From Anarhynchus alexandrinus (Eukaryota; Chordata; Aves; Charadriiformes; Charadriidae), in the NCBI GenBank assembly GCA_008711295.1, contig VUYV01000061.1, positions 3,499,981 through 3,563,980 of the forward strand: a stretch of DNA of 64,000 nucleotides, given 5' to 3'. Position 1 is the stretch's first letter. Every line of letters begins with the position of its first letter. Shown piece after piece: positions 12,119 through 24,800 of the stretch. Below the pieces are notes generated by a model, which saw nothing but the letters and a program-made list of their open reading frames with translations, did not search any database and was not told the origin of the DNA. Position numbers and translations under genes: made by a program.

Positions 12119-15058
12119 CTTAAACATATTGTACTATAGCTCCTTACTATGTTAGCAAGAAAGATGATTAATAAGATGAATGATTGTTCTTGGTATTTTT
12201 AATAAGTATAATACTGTGGCAATAACGTCAATGATCTACATTGCTTAAAATAATTGCATTGTAGTAAAGGAAAATATATCAAGAATTTCTAATGTCAGGT
12301 GCCAAAGCTTAGCAGCAAGAGTCTGACTGTCATCGTGTGTAAGTTGGTGCTTCATTTATGGTTTCTGAGAATCTGGCCTTTAAGCATAAGGATTTAATTT
12401 CAAATTTGAACAAATACCTGTTAAATTTGGGATTAGTTACTTTTGCAGACAAAGCAACTCAGATTTACCTGAGACTAGATTATTAATTGTATGCACTTTG
12501 ATGTCCTGATAAGAGACTGTGAGTTACATTGTGTAAATACTTGCACAATATTAGACGCAGAGGTGTACTTTTTTTGCTAAAAAATAGCTCTGTGCTTCAG
12601 AGGCTAATTAGGAGGTTAATTAGCCTGCTCTCTGTTTTCTAGAGAGTAAATCTGCAGAAGAGCTTTCTATGTCGTAAATCAGAAAGGGTTATGGTTGTTC
12701 TTTTTCCTTTAGCACATAAGTGGCAAAAGTGAGTATAAGGAAGATCAATGTTGCATACACATCCTTCTTTTCTGTTTTATTAGATGATGGGAATTAATGG
12801 CATTTACTGTGACAAGTAGCTGTGGGCTAATGCTAAAAATTACATAATCAGTTTCATGGACTTTTTACCAAAACTTCCACACTGACAAACCTGTTTGCAT
12901 GGGTACAGTTTTATTCTGTGAACAGAATTTTAGACCAACTCAAAGACCTCCTCACCCCCTCACCCCCTCTTTAGGAGGTGACCTGTGGTGAACTTCCACA
13001 AACTGGGTTAATTTTCTTCTCAATCACAGACATTTTTGAATGCAATTTTTAGACTTCATTTTTAAAGTATTGGTTAAAAAAATAATAAAAAAAAAAACTT
13101 CTATGAATATTCCTTGTGCCGAAGGAAATTGATATCTCCTGCCCCTTATAAATTGGTTCCACCTGGAACAAGGAGATTCTGTATGAGAATGATCTATACA
13201 TAAATATTGTTCCAGTATGGCACAGGTTCCTCGGTCCTTTGTATCTTATAGCACCTTTCATCAGTGAAGACCATAGGGTTTTAATATTTCTAATGCAAAA
13301 TTCTTTATTCATGGTAACTTTTAAGCTCTGACAGAAAATGCCCCTGGAACCAGACTCTCTTTGCCGTGGTTCAGCTGTGCTGTTTCAACCCAGATCCCAC
13401 ATTTCAGTTTTCTGCATCATTTACTTTAGCGGTAAAAGATTTACACACATCATCACATCTCAGAAACTAATTTTGCAAGGCAAAAATATAACCATGAGGG
13501 TCCTCAAAAACTGAGTTTTGGTGTCCATAAGGAACCAACATGTGGAGTATTACAGGATGTATATGAAAACCTTGCCCTCAGAAGTGAATCACCCTTCCCT
13601 GTAGAGTATTTGCAGATGCACATTATCTTTAAATTCAGGTTTGAATTTAGTGCTTCTGGATCTAAAATATTTCTTGCTACTGCTCCCTAAGACCTCTGAG
13701 CATTTAGGATGCTAAAGAAACAAGTTTAAAACAACTTTTGAATCTCATGTCTGGATATTTTCTGAGATACTTATCCCAATTAAGGAAGACATTTTGAATT
13801 ACAATATCTTCCTTCTTTTATGGTCTAAATCTAATTGTATCTGAGGGAGGCTGTGATTTGTGCAGCTGGATGTATCTGACTCAAGCTTAATGAAAACACA
13901 GTTGATGATATAATGAGGAAATAATATGCCATAAAAGCTGACCTAAAGAGTTTCTTGCAGTTTCCACAAGGATGCAGGTAGAGGGGCTAAGAAGTCCTCC
14001 ACAGTTAGCTCACCAGCTGAAGGCAATTTTAAAATATTGCTTTGGTGCTTAAAATTTATCTCACATTAGCTTTCTCTGAAGGGAGGGGGAAGTCTATTAC
14101 AAATATGAATAATTGGAGTGCCATCTGCTTGAGGGACATAAACTTACAATACAGCACAGACAGTTAATGTGGAGTAAAAGAGTGTCAAAGCTGTATGCCA
14201 ACAAAAGAGGTTGAGACTGTTTTTTTCTGGGAGTACACTGACTCTTAGTAATTTATCTTAATATTCTATTTACGTAAGAGCTGTAAACTTAAGCATACAA
14301 GATTAATGAAGGTTGATTTGACTGCCCTCCTTACTTCCTGTGCCTTCCACAGCATTATAAAGGCGGCCGATTGCTAATCAAGAATCCTTGACACTTTGTC
14401 CAAAATCAGAGGTGAGTTTCTCAGAAATCATAATTACCTGTAATTCCAGACATGATCTGTTTGACTATGAGTCACAGTTAAACTATTGATCTTTTCCACA
14501 TATCTTCCTTACAAAATAAGACCACACTAATAAATAGCACTTCATTACTCAGGGAACTGTTTCCTCTTTTATAGTTTTAGCTCTGACACTGCTTCAGTGG
14601 ATTTAAGGAAACTAGAGATAGCAATAGTTCACAGTGACACTGTCATGTGCTAAATAGGACACTAGTCTGTTTTCTTCATTTTTTATTGTATTTTCATATG
14701 CTGTACTGAAGTGTTATATCGCACTTGCAGCTCAAGCTTAGAGATTCAGATCATATCCACTGAATGCATTTTTTTCTGAGCCTTTACAAGGGTCTTATAT
14801 TATTAGAAGATCACATCTTTTAAACAGATGCTAACTATTCTAAACCAGCATAACGCTGCTGTTTTGTAAATTCCGGTACTTAAGCAACCCACTAACTGGA
14901 TAAGCAGTTACAACATCCGCTATGTCTGAATCAGTGGGAAAGTGAATACATAAACTACTCACATTTCTGTCACTGACTCTGGTCACTTCATGGAGGAAGG
15001 TGCTGGGTGTTTGTCAGGCACAAGAATACTGGCATCTGGCCTGTACCTCATCTATAGG
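12119..15058. other. Unassigned AT-rich sequence
   Basis: No gene is recognised. It holds a palindrome with TAATTA cores at 12601-12626, a CCTCACCCCCTCACCCCC direct repeat near 12948-12968, and a TATA-like box followed by a consensus splice donor at 14356-14417. Open frames are below 90 codons except for one running into the LTR. Confidence 0.55.
12601..12626. repeat. Perfect inverted repeat with TAATTA cores
   Basis: The arm AGGCTAATTA (12601-12610) is mirrored exactly by TAATTAGCCT (12617-12626) around a 6-base spacer. Each arm contains TAATTA, the core bound by many homeodomain proteins. Binding is inference only. Confidence 0.85.
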
Positions 15059-15108
15059 TGTTCTGGGTCTGCTGGGGTGGAGTTAATTTTCCTTATAGCA
15101 GCCCTAAC

Positions 15109-15164
15109 GATGCTGTGCTTTGGATTTGTGACTAAAACAGNTGATGCTGTGCTTTGGATTTGTG
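15109..15164. repeat. 22-bp direct repeat flanking a single N inside the LTR
   Basis: GATGCTGTGCTTTGGATTTG plus TG occurs at 15109-15130 and again at 15143-15164, with an N at 15141 between the copies. The first copy continues ACTAAAACAG, as such LTRs normally do, and the second continues TTGATGATAT, which would normally follow that block. The natural order is therefore probably one copy, and the second looks like a contig overlap that was not merged. Confidence 0.85.
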
Positions 15165-15360
15165 TTGATGATATATTCATGTCTGAGCTATTGCTGAACA
15201 GCGTCTGCATGTTGTCGAGGTTGTATTTATTTTTTTTTCTTTTTCCAACTAAATGCATATTCCATAGTATATGGTGTTGCGCTCAGCAACACAAGTTGAG
15301 GGAAAGAAGGAGGAAGGAGGGATGTTTGTGGTTACGGGGTTTGCCTTCCCTCATACCCCT

Positions 15361-15384
15361 CATACCTCATACCCATGAGGTATG
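15361..15384. repeat. Perfect 10-bp hairpin within the LTR
   Basis: CATACCTCAT (15361-15370) and ATGAGGTATG (15375-15384) are exact reverse complements around the loop ACCC. It lies just upstream of the GGCCATGCTTTCC block of the LTR. Short repeats of CCTCATACC precede it, so it may have grown by slippage. Confidence 0.9.
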
Positions 15385-15623
15385 CTGAGGCCATGCTTTC
15401 CAGGAGGTGGCTTCGCATCTGCCTGCTGATGGGAAACAGTGAATGGCTTCTTCCATTTGCTTTGCTTGTATGCACAGCTTTGCTTCACCTAGTAATCTGT
15501 CTTTATCTCAAACGACCAGTTTTGAGATTTGTTCTTCTGATTCTCTGCCCACCCCTCCCTGTGGGGGGAGTGAGCGAGAGACTGGGTAACAGCATAGATT
15601 CTGGCTGGGGTCAACCCAACACA

Positions 15624-18600
15624 ATGGACGTTAGTATTTGTTGTTGCCTTTTTCCTTTTAAATATGTTAGGTTAATAAATAGCCTAAATATTATATAGAC
15701 TGGTATATTTCAGGACAGGGTCCTGAATATTTGTATTTGGCCTTGGAGATACATTTCTTCTGACTAGATGAATGAATTGGATGGATTTGCTGTCCCAGCA
15801 TGGCATTACCATTTAGTTTTTCTCCCTTTCCATGTTATTTATCTTTCTCTATTGTTTTTCACCATTCCCTGCATTTCTCTGAATTATGAGTCAATTGTTG
15901 CTCTCTTCCTTCCCACATTGCTCCCTGTCACAGTCTGAACAGATGCAGATCAAATATCCCTGAAAGTTAGTTTCACTTTATTTTGTGCAATTTTATATTA
16001 GGCAAAAAGATACTGTTCATCAGTGCAGGACAACAGAGAAATTGTAAGAAATCTTAATGCCTGAAAATGGTGGATGAAGAATGCTTCTGTCCACAATTGT
16101 TCAACAGAATTGTACCTTTGGGCTGTCTCATCTTTAATCTTCTATTTTTCCATCTGTTATGCAGTCCTGAAAACTCTGTTTCTTAACATTTCAAGGACCA
16201 CAAGGACTGCACAGAATGCATTGTAGTAATTACACTTCTGCACCAGGGTTTTGTTCTTTTTTCACTGTAAAATAGAGCTACACATGAGCAGAAGACAGAC
16301 AACACGCAACTCAGTTACGTTAAGCCAAGCAAAACTTTGTTCACATGTGCTATTAATTATTGATGAATTCGATTTTCAGAAATGTAGCCTGTAAAATATA
16401 AACTGATCTAGAAACTGATAAAACCTGCTACATTATCAATAAAGCAATAAATATTGTTACTCAGGATTTCATTTCTATTGATTGTGTGCAATCAGTTGTG
16501 TGCAATAAGGACATTTACTTGATTTGAGTAAATGCTGCTTCACAATGATCATAAATTAAGATACTGTTATTGTAAAAATTAAGTTTTTCTTGTGCAGAAA
16601 ACCAAACTGTCATCTTCAAAGCTCTGTAATAGTGAGTCCTCCAAGACTCATGTTAGGCCATGGCTTAATGTACTTACTAAAAACCTTGAAGCACTGGGTG
16701 AAAAGGGAAACGAGAAAAAATTTTCAGATGTCACCCAATTATTTAAATTAGTTTAAACCTGAGAGGATTTTTAGGGACTTTGAAAGCACCTAACAAAGCC
16801 AGTCAACTTGATAGAGGAAAGTAAAATTCATGCACATTAGATACACATTGGAAGTAAAAACTTTTAGCTGTAACTAACCAGGAAAGGACATGCTCATCTG
16901 TGTGAGTAGTTCCATGAAAACATTTGCTTTAAGCATGACAAATATATTCTCCCTCTACCTTTTTGTATTCACTCTTGACTTCATGAGAATTGCTGCCATT
17001 AAAACAGCAATATCTTCATCTTACAGTTCCCACAAAAGTAGAGCAAAAAACAGGACAGCATTTGATTTCAGTAACACTTGTTATGCCTTTGTCATCAGCT
17101 ATGATGTCCGAGACACCTGCCAAAAATTTAGTAAAAGATCTGGAGTACTAGAATACATTCTTCATTTAAGAACAAATAGGCAGGAGTTACAGAAAATGGG
17201 TAGTGGTAAAAAGAGATTAATATACAGTGAGAAGATTTGTCTCCATAAATACAGACGTTCAAGTCGCTGTAGATGGAACTGGCATACAAAAAAAAAATTT
17301 CATTGCAGGATCTTTGTTTCAAAGGTCAATATCCCTATAGTGGCTGCAATGGTATTTCAGTATGTTCTTCAAAAAAGACATTTTGCTATTACCTTTATTT
17401 CTCCTTGTTATCCTATTCTTTCCTTACTAGCTTGCCAGCTTCCCTGACACCTAACACACTGATTGCGTATGTGCTATGAAAAGAGCTACTGTTTCTATTT
17501 AGACTGTAGAAACCATTTTAACAGGAGGAATTAAAACATAATCAACAATATTGATGGGTAAATAATAATTACATAATCCTTATTACATGAAAAACTCTTA
17601 ACACCAGGGTGAAATAATTTGGCACTCTTTCTAGCTGCTCTTCTGTCCTAATGTGCAATGACTTCAGGTTGGTTACTTTAGTGCCATGCATTTGCTTCTC
17701 CCTGGTGATCTCTGCTTGCCTCGATTATTGTGACTCTTGTTTCACAAGAGAAGAAACATTCTTCTCCTCATTCATGCAATATATCCTGCTAAACACCCTT
17801 GATTCTTGTTTGCTGCTATTACAAAGCAAACAATAGCGATAATAAATGGGGCCAGACAACTGCTCCAAAGAATTGTTTAAGATATGGTGATCATACAAAT
17901 CAGGCTTTGGGATGTTTCTAAGGACACTGAATTAGCCAATTCACTGAATTCCCTTTCCTCTCTAGGCTTCTTTGTCTCTGACAATTTTAAATCTCTTTCC
18001 TAGACTTTTGTATTTCCTCTCATTGCAGCAGAATTTGGTATTCTGCCCTTTAGTCTGTGTGCTGGGGACAGGTGATGTACATCCTTTTGGAGGCAGCAGC
18101 TTGACTTCCTTTTCCTAGGATGACACAAGTAGCAACAGTTTAGTTTTTTGTCTAACAACTGATTTTAGAGGACAATAGGTAACTGCAAAGTTAAACCCCA
18201 GGATTATATTACATATACCTGAATGTATTTATATAATCTATTTTTAAAAAGGCAAATATATGTCCATGTACCCTTATATGTGCATTCGCCAAAAATTCTG
18301 CTCTAGATGTCTGTGCAAACACACATAGACACTTTGTATTTAATAAAAATGGTGAATATAGGCATAATTAAAAAGAAAACCACCACCACTCTTCAGCCTA
18401 TATAATCAATGTCCTTTACTAATATAAGGATAAGGCAGAAATATCCCAATTCTGTTGATTAATTTATTATTATAACTTTTTGGGGGCGGGGGTGTGTGTG
18501 AGAGACTCACGCGTTCTAGGCAGACTAGGAAATATTTTTTTTCTGATTCTCCCTCATGCACTGTGAATTTCCCTGTAAGATGCCCTTCTCTATAAAGGGC

Positions 18601-21600
18601 ATTCATTATCTAATTCTCCAAGGAGTAACTAACTTTCACACCTATTTGCTGAATATGTGTGTGCAAAATGTCTGTGAAACAGACAGCAGAATAATGGCTA
18701 TGAGCCGTGTGCGGTGGGGAGGAAACTCTTTCCCACAGAACATTAAATACGTGTTTGGTGGCACATTGCGTATTCTGACATCAACTGAGTGATACCTGTC
18801 TTGACTTTGTACCCTGTAATAGTCTTTTTCTTCTAAGTGCTTGTCTGACTGTTTTGGAGTGAGTTTATGGTTACAACTATTGCTGCTGTCTTTGGTGGTC
18901 CATTTCACATAGTAATCACCATCTGTGCAAAGACGTTGTTTCCTAAATGCCTTTCATGCCTAGTCTCTTCTCAGCTTCAGTTCATGCCTTCCTGCTTTAG
19001 ATCCTACATTGTCTCACCGAATAACCCATCGGCACCAACCTTTCTCAGGACTGCCCTTTCAGTACTTTTCAGAGCCACGTGAAATGAGGTCTTTTCCTGT
19101 TAATCTCAAATTTATCAAGGGGGAAATTGACTTAATTTTCTCAATCTATGCCCTTGATATTAACGTCTCCATTTTCTCTCTTTTTTACAGTTTCTTCCAC
19201 TTTGCAAAACATACTTCATGAGAGTTCAAGACTGTGCGTTAGACCTGGTGAAAAAGTTAAGAACAGCTGCTTCAATATATTTTGCTTTATTTCCCTTATC
19301 TACTGGTTAACGTTCTTGAGTGAATTTGATGGACCCCAATGTTTAAGAACCTCAGTGCTGAAGTACTGCAAGAGCACAGGTAATGTTTTTGGACTGCATC
19401 AGAGCACCATCTTTTGTTTTGTTTGTTTTGTTTTGTTTTGTCAGTTTACAGTCTTTTGCATGAAAAATGAAGATTCTGGTATTAAATTTTAAGTGAAGAT
19501 ATAGTCAAATCTTTTCTTAATGTGAAGCATAAATTACCATTTTCCTTGTAAGCAAGTAACTTTTACAAAATTAAGCACTTAATCTGTTTCTAATTTATAT
19601 CCTCCTTTTACTCTTATTTATTTCTCTGTATAGCACATTTCATTACATATCTCTTCCTATTATTGCTTCTTGCTCTTCATACTGTTTACTCTTTAACTTT
19701 TTATTCTGCTTTTCATCGTTTTTCCTGGTCGTATATTTTTATTCGCTCTTCTTTTCCATTCTTCATTTCCCTTCATATATTTCTACTTTCTTTTCTATTT
19801 TTCAATATATCTATCATTTCTTTTGTTCTTTCCATCTCAATTTTCATATCGTCATTGTCAATCAGTTTAAATACATCTTATAATAATTTTCTATATCAGT
19901 CATGCATGATGTACCAGAAATACATTTCTGCTTTCTCCAGATACTCTGTGAAATTCTTTCACATTTTGGGGATCGGGGGGGCAGTTCTCCAACAAGAATA
20001 CTGATATTTCAGTGTTAGCTTAACATATGAGAATCAGCTGATTGGTTGTAACCAGTGCTTTCTATGTGTGGATCCAGGTGAATAATACTGCCACTAATTA
20101 ATTTTCAGGTTTAGGAACATAGTGATAATGGTGAGGAAAAATCATCTTCCACAATCACAAACAGTAGACGTTTGATTAAGAACAATTATGTCATCAATAC
20201 GTATTCCCATATGATCTACAGAAAAGACTGAAAGCTGCAAGGAGAGAGCAGAAAAGGCGGTTGTTCTTTGTTTTACAGAAGCCCTTCAAAAGTAGGCATT
20301 ATTACATGAACAACAGAGGGATTTTTTGGGTACTGGACCATACCTCAATTACAAAAGGAAAACAAAACACCAGACACGCCCTTCCCCCAAAACTCCACAA
20401 AAGAACAGTGCTCCATTTCTGTCTGAGCTGAGAAAAAGTTCTTTCCTGATTGCAGATTTGTTGATCACTTTACCGCTGAATGTTAGTGACTGCGGAGCTC
20501 TTGTGTGATAACTCACCTTTCAAAATTCATGTAGATAGAATCCAGAGCAAATAAGGATATAAGCTAATTTCTCGTTTCTTCAGTTCAGTAAACACGTGCT
20601 TTCAAAAATTTACAGTATAATATTCACCTTTGTTTGTTACTCAATTACTTCTCAGTCACTACTGAAAACCACCACCTTTTGAATTTTCTATATCAGAACC
20701 TGGTTGTAATTTTGCAAGGAGCCAAAGGCAATTTTTTAACTTATTCTTGAATTGTGAATTTCAGATGCAACTAGGTAACTTGGTTTTTTGCTTGCACTGT
20801 AAAAGACTTTTTTTTTTTAAATTAAGAAAAGAATACTTTGTTTATAAATTTTTAAATGTAAGACACCTATAAATATGTAGCAAGTGGCACCAAAAGTCCT
20901 TGAGGAACATATATTAAATTGGACTTATTCTACTATAGAGGCTTTGTTCTTGTTTAGCTTTGTACAAGCTGCAGGTACTAAGTGTTCTTTCGCAATGAAC
21001 TTCAAGTGCCTCCAAAGGTCAAGACCAATCTTGCTTTTAAATGGAAGAAAAGAGAATGACATTTCATTGGTTCAAAATCTATTTATTTAGTTTTACTTTT
21101 TATAGAATGTGTTGACATAGTATTTGTGTACTGACTACTTCTAGTTTGAAATCACCACTAAGGTTTCCTGCCCTTGACTTGTTTTTAGCAGTGGTGTATG
21201 CTATTCCTTATAATTTCTTTTTTCCACATAAAATGACAGTTGTGGATGAAGGTACAGAAGTGGGAAAGCTTTAATTTTTTCTGCTTGTTTTTCATGCAGT
21301 GACAGCTACAATTTCTGATGAATAGGGAAAGACCTGACACTGACCTGTAGTCTAAATCTTCAACTCATACAATATTGCAAGTAATGTATTACAAAAATAG
21401 TAGTTAATTTGTATTGAAATTAATAAGCTGCCATCTAAAACGCAATTTAAAAAAAAAATAGTTAGAGAGGGATAGACATCTTAAGATTGGCTTTAGCTTC
21501 ATGGTTAGGCTGATCATGAACATAAGCAGCCCAGATTCATGCCTGCCTGAACAGAAGGGATGGCTTTTTTCTGTGACTTGGAGGTGAACAGTGAAAGAGT

Positions 21601-21636
21601 AAGATGCTATAGTTGCAATTTTTGCATGTTTTAACA
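15624..21636. other. Unassigned AT-rich sequence
   Basis: No gene is recognised in this 6-kb stretch. The longest frame is 185 codons at 16890-17447 (plus), without recognisable domains. A pyrimidine-rich plus strand at about 19600-19870 produces a Phe/Ser/Leu-rich pseudo-frame at 19663-20004. A TTTTG simple repeat is at 19412-19440. Confidence 0.6.
19412..19440. repeat. (TTTTG)n simple repeat
   Basis: About six units of TTTTG, with one TTTG variant, form a pentanucleotide microsatellite. Confidence 0.9.
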
Positions 21637-21858
21637 AAGGAAATTGAGATTAGACATAAGAAAAATTACATCACAGTCAGAGTGGTTAAGCACTGGGACT
21701 ACTTGCCCCAAAAAGCTGCAGAATCTCCATCACTAGAAGTTTTCAAAACTTAACTGGCTGAAGTCCTGAACAACCTTTGAAGTTAGTCTTATTAAGCAGA
21801 AGCTTGGACTAGATGACCTTAAGGTGTCCCTACCAGCCTAAACTATTCAATGACTCTC
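21637..21858 (+). mobile_element. Ancient decayed CR1 3' end
   Basis: The order of decayed CR1 landmarks is clear: GAGATTAGACATAAGAAAAA (ORF2 LDIRKN-like region), GTGGTTAAGCACTGGGAC (HWN-like region), TTGCCC...GCAGAATCTCCATCAC, AGTTTTCAAAAC, then the 3' UTR with GGACTAGATGACCTTAAGG, TGTCCCTACCAGCCTAAAC and the end TATTCAATGACTCT. The frame is broken by stops and small indels, and divergence is much higher than in the copies at 2.2, 8.0 and 48 kb, so this is an old insertion. It cannot encode anything. Confidence 0.82.
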
Positions 21859-24800
21859 ACTCTAACATTCAGAGCCCTTACACAGGGCTTGCGAAATCCA
21901 AGTTTAAATTCATGCTCTGTCCAAGTTGAAGGAGAGATCTGAATCAGGGGATCCCATACCCCATTGAATGCCAAGTCCACAATGTGCTTTAAGTAAATTT
22001 CTTTGTTTCTTCACACCTGTGTTAGCAAAGTTATTATCAGTTGAACAGCTGGAACAGAAAGGTTGTTGTAGACAACCCTTAATTAGCCTGTTTCTGCACT
22101 TAATTCCTCATTAGCAGAATCTACTTTTCAGTCAGTTGTCTTCTGCAGTTTCCTTCTTGAGATACTTAATTTTCCTGCACTACTGATCAAGCCAGAGCAC
22201 CTAAGATGATGCAACAAATGCCACCCTGGGTCCAACCCCAGCTGACACCCAGTAGCCCCAAAAACTTCTTTGGGAGCATCAGTGGTGCATGTTTTGTACA
22301 TCAGGTTCTTTTTTCTCAGAAGGCATTCATATTTATTACAATACATGCCCCCTACCCCTATTTTGTCTGTCTGTTTTCACTTGCAACTTTGCCTCAGGGG
22401 ATCTACAAAAAAAACTAATACACTTTATTAATTTTCCATCTGTGGTCCTGGTGAGTTTTTTCCACCATTACTTGGAAAAGATGAGAACTCGTGTCCATTT
22501 GTACAGTCAGAAATAATTATTTTATTTTGTGTGATGTGCCTGGCTGTGACATTGATGCTTTTTATTTTCTAGCATTGAGGTTGCTTGAAGAATCAGAGGC
22601 AGAGTTCCAGCTTGCTTTTTGTTAACATTTCTGAAAGTAATTGTGTGCAAAGTAGGTAGAGGTGAGTTCATCTTTCCAGATGGTTTAAACAGGCAGAATA
22701 ACTGTCTTTGCTTGGACTCCTAGATGTCTGGACCCAGCCCTGCTCTACCCTGAAAGTAAGCACCCCATTTCATACACCTCACTTTTTGGCAGGGCTCATT
22801 CGCATGGGCCCAGGTCACCGAAATTCTTTCTCACAGCTTCAGGGCCAGAGCTGACTTGCAGCTAACCATCTCCCCTGGTACATAACGCATCTGTATGTCT
22901 GTCTCAGAGCAGCCACATCCCCACTTTCCCTCAGTGCACAGGTACATGGAGTGCTAAAGCACAGGCAACAGGCTGCTCTCCCAAAATGTAAGGGTGTCTG
23001 TCTTCCCAGAGATGAGAGAGATGAAGACCTCAGTAACCAGCTCTCTCTTGACCTTTCCTCTAGAGCAAATAATTCGTTACCAACAGATTATGCCAGACAC
23101 AGTCTAGATGATTGCAGTGATCAGGCACATGTACTGTATCCATGCCACCCCTATTGGTACGGCTACTAGTATTATTTGGAGAACCATAGGGACCTGTGAG
23201 ACGATGTCAGTCTAGTCCAAAGGTGCAGAAATAGGAAGTCAAATATTTTATCATTCCTCTGCATTGTGACACTGCCTTCTCCTCAAGCTGTTGGCTGAAG
23301 AGTCAGCAGGTGGGAAGAGGAAGTAGACTGCCTGCTTTTCCTTATGCTGATTTATGTCTATTTACTACAAACAAGACAGTATATATAATGGATGTGCTCT
23401 TTAATTAGAGTTTTGTAAAATGCGCAATTACAGCTGCTAAGTGCACTTTTATGTCTGAATACATAAATGATTTCAGGATTGTTGGTGAAACTTCATAAGG
23501 GAGTAAGTTGGTTTCCAAAAATCTACATTTATGTGTTTGTTTTTTCATAATCAAGGATGCCTTCAAAGCTGCATACTTTATATAAATTTGCTTATTACAA
23601 AGAACTGGACAATACAGGTTACAAAATATATTAGCTGATGGCTTTTCTTTCTTTTTAGTGTTTTAAAAATCATTAATAATTCCAAAGAAGCAGTAAAACA
23701 AAGCAACAGTTTCTCAGTCTTTCATAAATAGAATGATTTATCAGTTTTCTTTCAGTATGTGGCCCACTGAATTACATGTTGTGCTAGGGATAACACTGAA
23801 ATTATACAAACAATTTACTCATACTACATGCAACCATGTAGTTGACTTGCTTTTGACAAGAAAATAAAAAATATTTCCTGTGTCTGTTTGTGATCTGTTA
23901 GCAAACTGTGTGTATCTCTGTTGTGTGGAATTCAAGTGGCTTTGTGTTTCCTATTAGTCTTTGAACTCACACTTCATCTTCAGCTGTTACATAGATATTG
24001 TGGCCAAAAGAGATGTTCTGCACATAAGGAAGATGATGAAAAAAGATTTGCTGTAAGCCAGTAAGAAAATTGACTTGTTCTACACAAAGCAACCAGGTAA
24101 ATGAGCTTTTCCTCTTGGCTGCTCTTATCAGTTTTCTTCCTTTTCTTCTTCCCTTCCAAATCATTGTATGAAAACCAGAGCAAAACATGAGAGCAGAGCT
24201 AAAGACAGTGGCAGATTCTGTAGATAGCCCTTGTACAGGTGTGAGGAAAGGAATGCAACTCAGGAATGCAACTCAGGCTTTCTCTCCAACACAGGGCACT
24301 AGGGCTTGCTGTGCCTATAGCTATAGCACGGTGCTGTTGCAGAGGTACGCAAGCCGAACTCCGCACTACGGGATGCTGTACAGCCTCTAGTGCTCTACTC
24401 CTGCAGCATCGAGGTTATACCTCAAAGTAATATTTCATGAATTTGACTACATCACTTAATAAGAGAGGGCAGTACAAAAGCTAACATTGAATTTCTAAAC
24501 TGAGTGATCAACATCAACTATAGTCAGTATTCAGTTAATCCAAAGAACAGGAAAACCACATAATAGAAGCACTTGAAATGCAAAGCAGATTGTGGTGTGA
24601 CACTGCTCAAAGGCAGCTTGGTTTCAGTTTGCTTCAGCTCTTTGCTGACTGCCTCGATGCAGGCAGGGTCTCCTCACACGCATCCACTCAAAAGATCTTT
24701 CTTGTGCCCAGTGCTTCAAATTCTGGGGACCTTCTCAGGTTTGTTACTAAGTGTGAGAACTGAGTTGGCTTCTCTCCTTTATGCGCAGCTGCTCTGGACT

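Larger units (their letters stand above)
15059..15623 (+). mobile_element. Solo LTR of an avian ERV-L-like endogenous retrovirus
   Basis: The segment begins TGTTCTGGGTCTGCTGGGGTGGAG, runs through TTTTCCTTATAGCAGCC, a GGATTTGTG-ACTAAAACAG block, GGAGGAAGGAGGGATGTTTGTGG, GGCCATGCTTTCCAGGAGG, TTTGCTTTGCTTG, CTGTCTTTATCTC, CTGATTCTCTGCCCACC and GGGGGGAGTGAGCGAG, and ends near TGGGGTCAACCCAACACA. These blocks, in this order, match from memory the ERV-L-type LTRs common in birds. The ends agree with TG...CA. No internal retroviral sequence or second LTR flanks it, so it is a solo LTR left by recombination. The orientation is plus by the order of the blocks. A clean 5-bp target duplication is not visible (ATAGG versus ATGGA), so the exact borders are uncertain. 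A 22-bp direct repeat around an N at 15141 inflates the length by about 34 bases. The exact family name cannot be given without a repeat library. Confidence 0.85.

Noticed and set aside
14990..15388. 132-codon plus-strand frame
   Set aside because: It is drawn through the solo LTR and its N-joined repeat and has no retroviral protein similarity.
16890..17447. 185-codon plus-strand open frame
   Set aside because: No recognisable domain, AT-rich codons, no promoter or splice context; overlapping frames on both strands suggest chance.
19663..20004. 113-codon Phe/Ser/Leu-rich frame resembling a membrane protein
   Set aside because: Explained by the pyrimidine bias of the plus strand.
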